NCBI RefSeq assembly: GCF_042665295.1
Contig: NZ_JBHTCO010000004.1
Location: 310,001 to 374,000, forward strand
Reading direction: 5' to 3'
Source: Scopulibacillus_A cellulosilyticus
Lineage (GTDB): Bacteria > Bacillota > Bacilli > Bacillales > Sporolactobacillaceae
DNA: 64,000 nucleotides
The notes below the pieces were generated by a model, which saw nothing but the letters and a program-made list of their open reading frames with translations, did no database searches and had not been told where the DNA came from. Positions 60,108 to 64,000 of this stretch are shown in pieces. Numbering within the stretch: position 1 is the first letter of the stretch; every line of letters starts with the position of its first letter. The position numbers were made by a program, and so were the translations under genes.

Positions 60108-60551
60108 ATGCAAAAATTTATAGTGGTGACTTTTGCTGTATGTCTTGCAATGAGTATAACGGCATGCGGAAATGGCCATAAACCGGCTGCCAAAGGAAAT
60201 CATGAAACTGTAACGCACCAAACGAAACATCATAATGATGGCGTAACACCATTAAATGTTAAAATATTGACTTCTGCAGATGCTTTTAAAGTCAATAAAG
60301 AAGGTAAAATGGAGATTAAAGTAACTAAGGGAAAAGAGTCTGTCAACGATGCGGAAGAAGTAAAATTTGAAATTTGGAAAGGCAATGGTCAAGGCACTTC
60401 GAAAATATATAAAGGCGTCAATAAAGGCAAAGGATTTTATACGTTAAATTATACATTTTCTAGGCCGGGAGATTATCATGTGATTGCCCATGTTACAGCC
60501 AAAGACTCCCATACAATGCCGGAAAAAATATTTCATGTAAAACCATCTTAA
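60108..60551 (+). CDS. YtkA-like (FixH-related) lipoprotein
   Basis: A 147-aa exported lipoprotein with lipobox ITAC, a His-rich segment (THQTKHHNDG) and an Ig-like beta domain ending GDYHVIAHVTAKDSHTM, as in the YtkA family. Histidines could bind copper. It follows the Sco gene by nine bases and is probably cotranscribed, suggesting a joint role in copper handling for a terminal oxidase. Confidence 0.82.
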   Translation: MQKFIVVTFAVCLAMSITACGNGHKPAAKGNHETVTHQTKHHNDGVTPLNVKILTSADAFKVNKEGKMEIKVTKGKESVNDAEEVKFEIWKGNGQGTSKIYKGVNKGKGFYTLNYTFSRPGDYHVIAHVTAKDSHTMPEKIFHVKPS

Positions 60552-60582
60552 CCAACTCTTTTGAAAGTCAAAAGAGTTGGTT
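60550..60582. terminator. Convergent terminator hairpin
   Basis: Perfect 15-bp stem AACCAACTCTTTTGA/TCAAAAGAGTTGGTT; weak T-run. It overlaps the stop codon region of the YtkA-like gene. Confidence 0.68.
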
Positions 60583-60626
60583 CATTGAATAATAATAAGA
60601 ACAAGAGTAAGGTGGTGGTTGTTAAG

Positions 60627-61136
60627 TTAAGACGTTTCTCTGACTCGTCTTGCATTGTGTTCATTTTGCAGAACATCTTTTGCCATAATAGGATGGCGCA
60701 GCATCAGCATCGTATACCGGCCTAATAAGATCCCGGATATTGAAAAGAGATAGGTCACATAGCTTGAAAGACCTTGCAGATGAAGATTTAAATGAAATAC
60801 ATATAATACAATAAATGTTAATCCGTACTTTATTGGGATTGACAGCATCCATGTGATGACAGATACCGGCGATCCGGCAACGTACCAGCGCCCATCACGA
60901 TAAATAAAGGAAGCAAACCGTCCTTGAATGATTCCTACAGCAAATGCAATAATAAAGCTCATGATCAGAATGACCCAATCGCCGAAACCCACTGTTAAAA
61001 GTTTTGAAACACCATAAAAACTGTACAATAATAAAATAACAGGCATAACATAAAGTTTAGCAGTCATTTCCCGTTCTTTTAATTGTCTGCGAATAATAAA
61101 GAATAAGATCAATCCTCCAATGATAAGGTCCATCAT
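60627..61136 (-). CDS. Multi-pass membrane protein, possibly CcdC/DUF1453-like
   Basis: A 169-aa protein with four predicted transmembrane helices and a short charged C-terminus. The helix pattern with RRQLKEREM after helix 1 suggests the CcdC-like group, but I am not certain. AAAGGAG lies just before ATG 61136 (ATG 61133 is as likely); an ATG at 61154 precedes that site. Confidence 0.65.
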   Translation of the reverse strand: MMDLIIGGLILFFIIRRQLKEREMTAKLYVMPVILLLYSFYGVSKLLTVGFGDWVILIMSFIIAFAVGIIQGRFASFIYRDGRWYVAGSPVSVITWMLSIPIKYGLTFIVLYVFHLNLHLQGLSSYVTYLFSISGILLGRYTMLMLRHPIMAKDVLQNEHNARRVRETS

Positions 61137-61336
61137 ACCACTCCTTTTACTCATTGGCTGACCATCTTGGATAGTCTCATCATATGAGTCAATGATTTGT
61201 TATAGTATTGATTAATTTTTGTGTTACAAATAAGACAAGTCAAAATCCCCGATAATTCGGGAGTTTCCAAGCTATAAAAAATTTAAGAATTTTGGTATTC
61301 AAACTTTGATTGTCTAAAAAACAGGAGATGATCATT

Positions 61337-62350
61337 ATGAAAAGACGTTTTTGGCTGCCGCTGTCGGCGGCAATGCTCTACGGCCTTATTAAGATTGGCC
61401 GCAAGAATCAACCCTCTGGAAAATTACCTTTGACAGCTTATATTGATGTTGCAGCAGCCACATTATGGACGGAACCCCATATTCAAAGATCCATTGACAC
61501 ACCTTCGTTATTAAATCCTGCAGATATTCGTACTTGGATAAATAATATGTCAGTGGATGATAAGCTTTGGCTTGTTGGAAAATTAGAAACTCAAGCCTTG
61601 TACGGAAATAAAGTAACGATTTTGGATAAAAAGGGGAAATGGGTAAAAGTTGCTGTAGAAGGAGAACCGACCCCGAGAAATGAACTCGGGTATCCTGGTT
61701 GGCTGCCGAAAAAACAACTCGCTTTCAGTAAACTGATGCATAAAAGCTCGGATAAATCATTTGCAATGGTCAAAGATAAAACGACATGGCTGTATAATAA
61801 TAAGAAATTAACCAAACCATTTATTGAAATTAGTTTCAATACGCAACTCCCTGTTGTCAATTGGGTCAAGAATGCCGTTTTGGTTTTAACACCTGGCAAT
61901 GGAAGGAAATGGCTTTCGGCGGGCTCAGTGAATATTTATAAATCTATAAATGATATTCCTAAACCATCGAAAGAAGATATTGTGGATACAGCCGAAAAAT
62001 TCTTAGGGTTACCATACTTATGGTCTGGTATGTCCGGATTTGGTTTTGACTGTTCAGGATTTACACATAATATCTATAAGCATCACGGCATCATCATACC
62101 AAGAGATGCTTCGGCCCAAATACTGGAAGGAGAAGCTGTAGAAAAAGGAGATTTACAGAAGGGCGATTTACTCTTTTTCGCACATGACTCAGGTAAAGGA
62201 GCCGTACATCATGTAGGGATGTATTACGGGAATGATAAAATGATCCACTCACCCAATTCAAAATCTTCAATAGAAATATTAGATGATGTCTGGCATTCCA
62301 GTTATGCTGAAGATTATGCAGGTGCAAGGAGATATCTTAAAAGTAAATAG
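61337..62350 (+). CDS. NlpC/P60 peptidase with SH3-like domains (YkfC-like gamma-D-Glu dipeptidyl peptidase)
   Basis: A 337-aa cysteine peptidase acting on murein peptides. The first 200 residues contain two SH3b-like domains, then the NlpC/P60 domain with C239 (GFDCSGF), H292 (HHVGMYYG) and H304. GMSGFGFDCSG is the form seen in YkfC-type dipeptidyl peptidases that cleave L-Ala-gamma-D-Glu. An N-terminal hydrophobic segment (residues 5-20) suggests export or a membrane anchor. ATG 61337 follows CAGGAG by nine bases. Confidence 0.87.
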   Translation: MKRRFWLPLSAAMLYGLIKIGRKNQPSGKLPLTAYIDVAAATLWTEPHIQRSIDTPSLLNPADIRTWINNMSVDDKLWLVGKLETQALYGNKVTILDKKGKWVKVAVEGEPTPRNELGYPGWLPKKQLAFSKLMHKSSDKSFAMVKDKTTWLYNNKKLTKPFIEISFNTQLPVVNWVKNAVLVLTPGNGRKWLSAGSVNIYKSINDIPKPSKEDIVDTAEKFLGLPYLWSGMSGFGFDCSGFTHNIYKHHGIIIPRDASAQILEGEAVEKGDLQKGDLLFFAHDSGKGAVHHVGMYYGNDKMIHSPNSKSSIEILDDVWHSSYAEDYAGARRYLKSK

Positions 62351-62363
62351 ATTTTGCCGCCCT

Positions 62364-62388
62364 CGCCTGATCAAGGCGTTTTTTTTTT
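62364..62388 (+). terminator. Intrinsic terminator after the NlpC/P60 gene
   Basis: CGCCT/AGGCG with a five-base loop followed by ten T. Confidence 0.75.
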
Positions 62389-62408
62389 GCGCCAATTTTA
62401 GACAACAC

Positions 62409-62425
62409 ATTACATAAACATTACA
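62409..62425 (-). promoter_or_regulatory. WalR (YycF) box
   Basis: On the minus strand TGTAAT, five bases, TGTAAT: a perfect match to TGTWAH-N5-TGTWAH. It lies about 145 bases before a CwlO-type endopeptidase start and about 70 before the inferred transcription start. Confidence 0.7.
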
Positions 62426-62457
62426 AGAGACATCTAATCTTAATATTAAAATACTAG

Positions 62458-62526
62458 AACTAGGACTTATGTATCGATATAATGTGACTTAAGTAATAGA
62501 AAAATAGAAATAACTAGGATTTATGT
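62458..62526 (+). repeat. 15-bp direct repeat flanking the promoter of the endopeptidase gene
   Basis: AACTAGGACTTATGT (62458) and AACTAGGATTTATGT (62512) differ at one base. The first copy overlaps the -10/-35 spacer of the putative promoter and the second lies in the leader. Confidence 0.65.
62478..62483 (+). promoter_or_regulatory. -10 element before the endopeptidase gene
   Basis: Perfect TATAAT; no good -35 at 17 bases, consistent with an activated promoter. Confidence 0.5.
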
Positions 62527-62569
62527 CATAAGAGTTAATAGTTTATTAGAGTTCTCAGGAGGATAAAGG

Positions 62570-63991
62570 GTGAAAAGGAAATTAGCGCTTGCATTGGCAC
62601 TCGGTTTTACGATTACATATGGTTCGACCGTACCGGCTCATACATATGCAAAATCATCAATTGAAGGTCAATTAAGCGATGTTAGACAGTATCAGCTGGA
62701 TCAGCAAAACGTAAAAGATCATTTATTAAGCAAACAAACAAAAGCTCAAATTCAGCTTAATCAATATCATCAACAAACTTTGGAAATCAATGCAAAAATT
62801 GACAGCAACCAAGCTGCGATTAATCAAAATAAAGATGAAGTGAGACAACTTAATAAAGAAATCGTTATTATTCAAAAGAGGATTGACTCAAGACAAAAAT
62901 TGTTAAAAAAACGTGTCCGTGCCATTTATGAAAACGGCGGTACAAACAGCAGTTATCTTGATGTCATTTTAGGAGCCAAAAGCTTTGGAGACTTTATTGA
63001 CCGCGCAATAGCTGTATATCATATCACCAGTTCAGATAATAAATTAATTAAAGCCCAAAAAGAAGATCAAGATGTACTTAAGAAAAATCAAAATAGTGTT
63101 CATCAAGATTTAAAAGATAATAAACAAAAAATCCAGGATCTTCAAAACTTGCTGGCAAACTATCAAAACTTAAAAGATAAAAAGCAGGATTTAGTTGATA
63201 GTCTGGGAGATAAAGCGAAAAATATTGATAAAAATATTATTAATCTAAAGGAAACACAACTGCCTTTTCAGGAGCAAAAAATACAAGAAGCTGTGAAACA
63301 AGTTGATGCTCGGCAACCAAATGAGGATTATAAAACGAGTGATCTTCAATTTGATGTTGTAAAAAATAACGAAGAAGGTACCTCGCAAAAAGCTGAAAAA
63401 CAAGCCGATGTTCTTTTAGCGGGTAAGAAGGATGTACCAAGTCATTCCGACCGGAGTCAAAGCGATTCCTCAAAGAAAACTGGTGATGCAAATCATTCCG
63501 ATGCAACCCAATCCGATTTGAATAATAATCAATCAAGTACCTCTGACAGTCATTCTGATACAGCCAAAGTACCGGAATCCGCTGCAACTGGCGATGTCGC
63601 GGGAATCATTAATGAAGCTAAAACATATATTGGTCATTCAACATATGTTTTTGGCGGCGGACGTTCGCAATCAGACATCGAACATGGGCGTTTTGACTGT
63701 TCATCGTTTGTATACTATGTCTTTCGTGTTAATGGCATTTCTCTGGGAAGCACTACAGGTAATACAGATTCTTTAATAAACGTTGGAAGATCGGTCAGCT
63801 CAAGCGATATGAAACCGGGAGATCTAGTATTCTTTGACACTTATAAAAAGAATGGACATGTTGGTATTTATATTGGCAACGGTCAATTTATTGCATGTAA
63901 TACAAGCGGCGGTGTCCAAATTAAAAGCTTGAAGAATAATCCATATTGGAGTAAGAAATTTAATTATACCGTCCGTCGTGTACTCGGATAA
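62570..63991 (+). CDS. Secreted D,L-endopeptidase, coiled coil plus NlpC/P60 (CwlO type)
   Basis: A 473-aa cell-wall hydrolase: signal peptide (about 1-27, ending AHTYAKS), two long coiled coils (about 30-110 and 150-245) as in CwlO/PcsB, a Ser/Asp/His-rich linker (about 270-335), and a C-terminal NlpC/P60 domain with C377 (RFDCSSFVYY) and H430 (GHVGIYIGNG). GTG 62570 follows AGGAGG. CwlO-type enzymes cut peptide cross-links for elongation and are controlled by FtsEX and WalRK; the upstream WalR box agrees. Confidence 0.9.
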   Translation: MKRKLALALALGFTITYGSTVPAHTYAKSSIEGQLSDVRQYQLDQQNVKDHLLSKQTKAQIQLNQYHQQTLEINAKIDSNQAAINQNKDEVRQLNKEIVIIQKRIDSRQKLLKKRVRAIYENGGTNSSYLDVILGAKSFGDFIDRAIAVYHITSSDNKLIKAQKEDQDVLKKNQNSVHQDLKDNKQKIQDLQNLLANYQNLKDKKQDLVDSLGDKAKNIDKNIINLKETQLPFQEQKIQEAVKQVDARQPNEDYKTSDLQFDVVKNNEEGTSQKAEKQADVLLAGKKDVPSHSDRSQSDSSKKTGDANHSDATQSDLNNNQSSTSDSHSDTAKVPESAATGDVAGIINEAKTYIGHSTYVFGGGRSQSDIEHGRFDCSSFVYYVFRVNGISLGSTTGNTDSLINVGRSVSSSDMKPGDLVFFDTYKKNGHVGIYIGNGQFIACNTSGGVQIKSLKNNPYWSKKFNYTVRRVLG

Positions 63992-64000
63992 AAATATACC

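Overview
The window looks like chromosome of an AT-rich, endospore-forming Firmicute of the order Bacillales. Strong Shine-Dalgarno sites, frequent TTG/GTG starts, an alpha/beta SASP, GerPF-like spore proteins, a YaaH/SleL-type cortex hydrolase, TnrA, PhoP and LtaS all point that way. I see no transposase, phage gene, CRISPR array, rRNA or tRNA. The species cannot be named from the sequence alone.

Layout. 1-6985: reductive pyrimidine catabolism (preA truncated by the window edge, dihydropyrimidinase, NCS1 permease, a 67-aa unknown, a CoA-acylating semialdehyde dehydrogenase, an omega-aminotransferase). 7078-9995: spore genes (LysM-GH18 hydrolase, three tandem GerPF-like proteins) and a YtxH-type stress protein behind a SigB-like promoter. 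10086-13483 (-): lipoprotein with EF-hand-like repeats, response regulator, histidine kinase. 13766-21727: membrane proteins, a frameshifted pyruvate oxidase, a MarR-MFS operon with a visible promoter and operator, and a TauE-family permease. 21900-25167: RpiR regulator, N-acylamino-acid-racemase-like enolase and M20 hydrolase. 25355-28674: adenine deaminase and fumarase. 28721-30336 (-): amtB-tnrA operon with two TnrA boxes and no glnK beside it. 30535-35673: iron alcohol dehydrogenase, MarR, EamA transporter divergent from a MocR regulator, CBS protein. 35863-40383: pstSCAB behind four phased Pho-box repeats, then phoP with no phoR or phoU. 40525-45740: nitrilase, cupin, YtcJ-type amidohydrolase, DUF3311 protein and sodium:solute symporter. 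45885-51588 (-): LysR, CocE-type hydrolase, SASP, LtaS. 51589-52695: a gene-poor kilobase holding a probable orphan small transcription unit (palindrome, hairpin over a start site, 23-codon ORF, terminator). 52696-63991: Nudix hydrolase, an unrecognised 339-aa protein, SPFH plus Arc-like pair, methionine gamma-lyase, a YknW/YknX-like pair without its ABC transporter, Sco and YtkA-like lipoproteins, and two NlpC/P60 peptidases, the last with a WalR-box match upstream.

How the parts fit. Much of the window concerns nitrogen and phosphorus scavenging (pyrimidine ring opening, adenine deamination, N-acylamino acids, ammonium and phosphate uptake, nitriles). The control circuits are readable in the DNA: TnrA boxes before amtB-tnrA, Pho boxes before pst, a MarR operator, a MocR inverted repeat and a WalR box. 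The second theme is the spore and cell envelope. The least explained locus is the small unit at 52320-52555. The best-supported regulatory novelty is the amtB-tnrA operon with one TnrA box at the activating position and a second just downstream of the inferred start.
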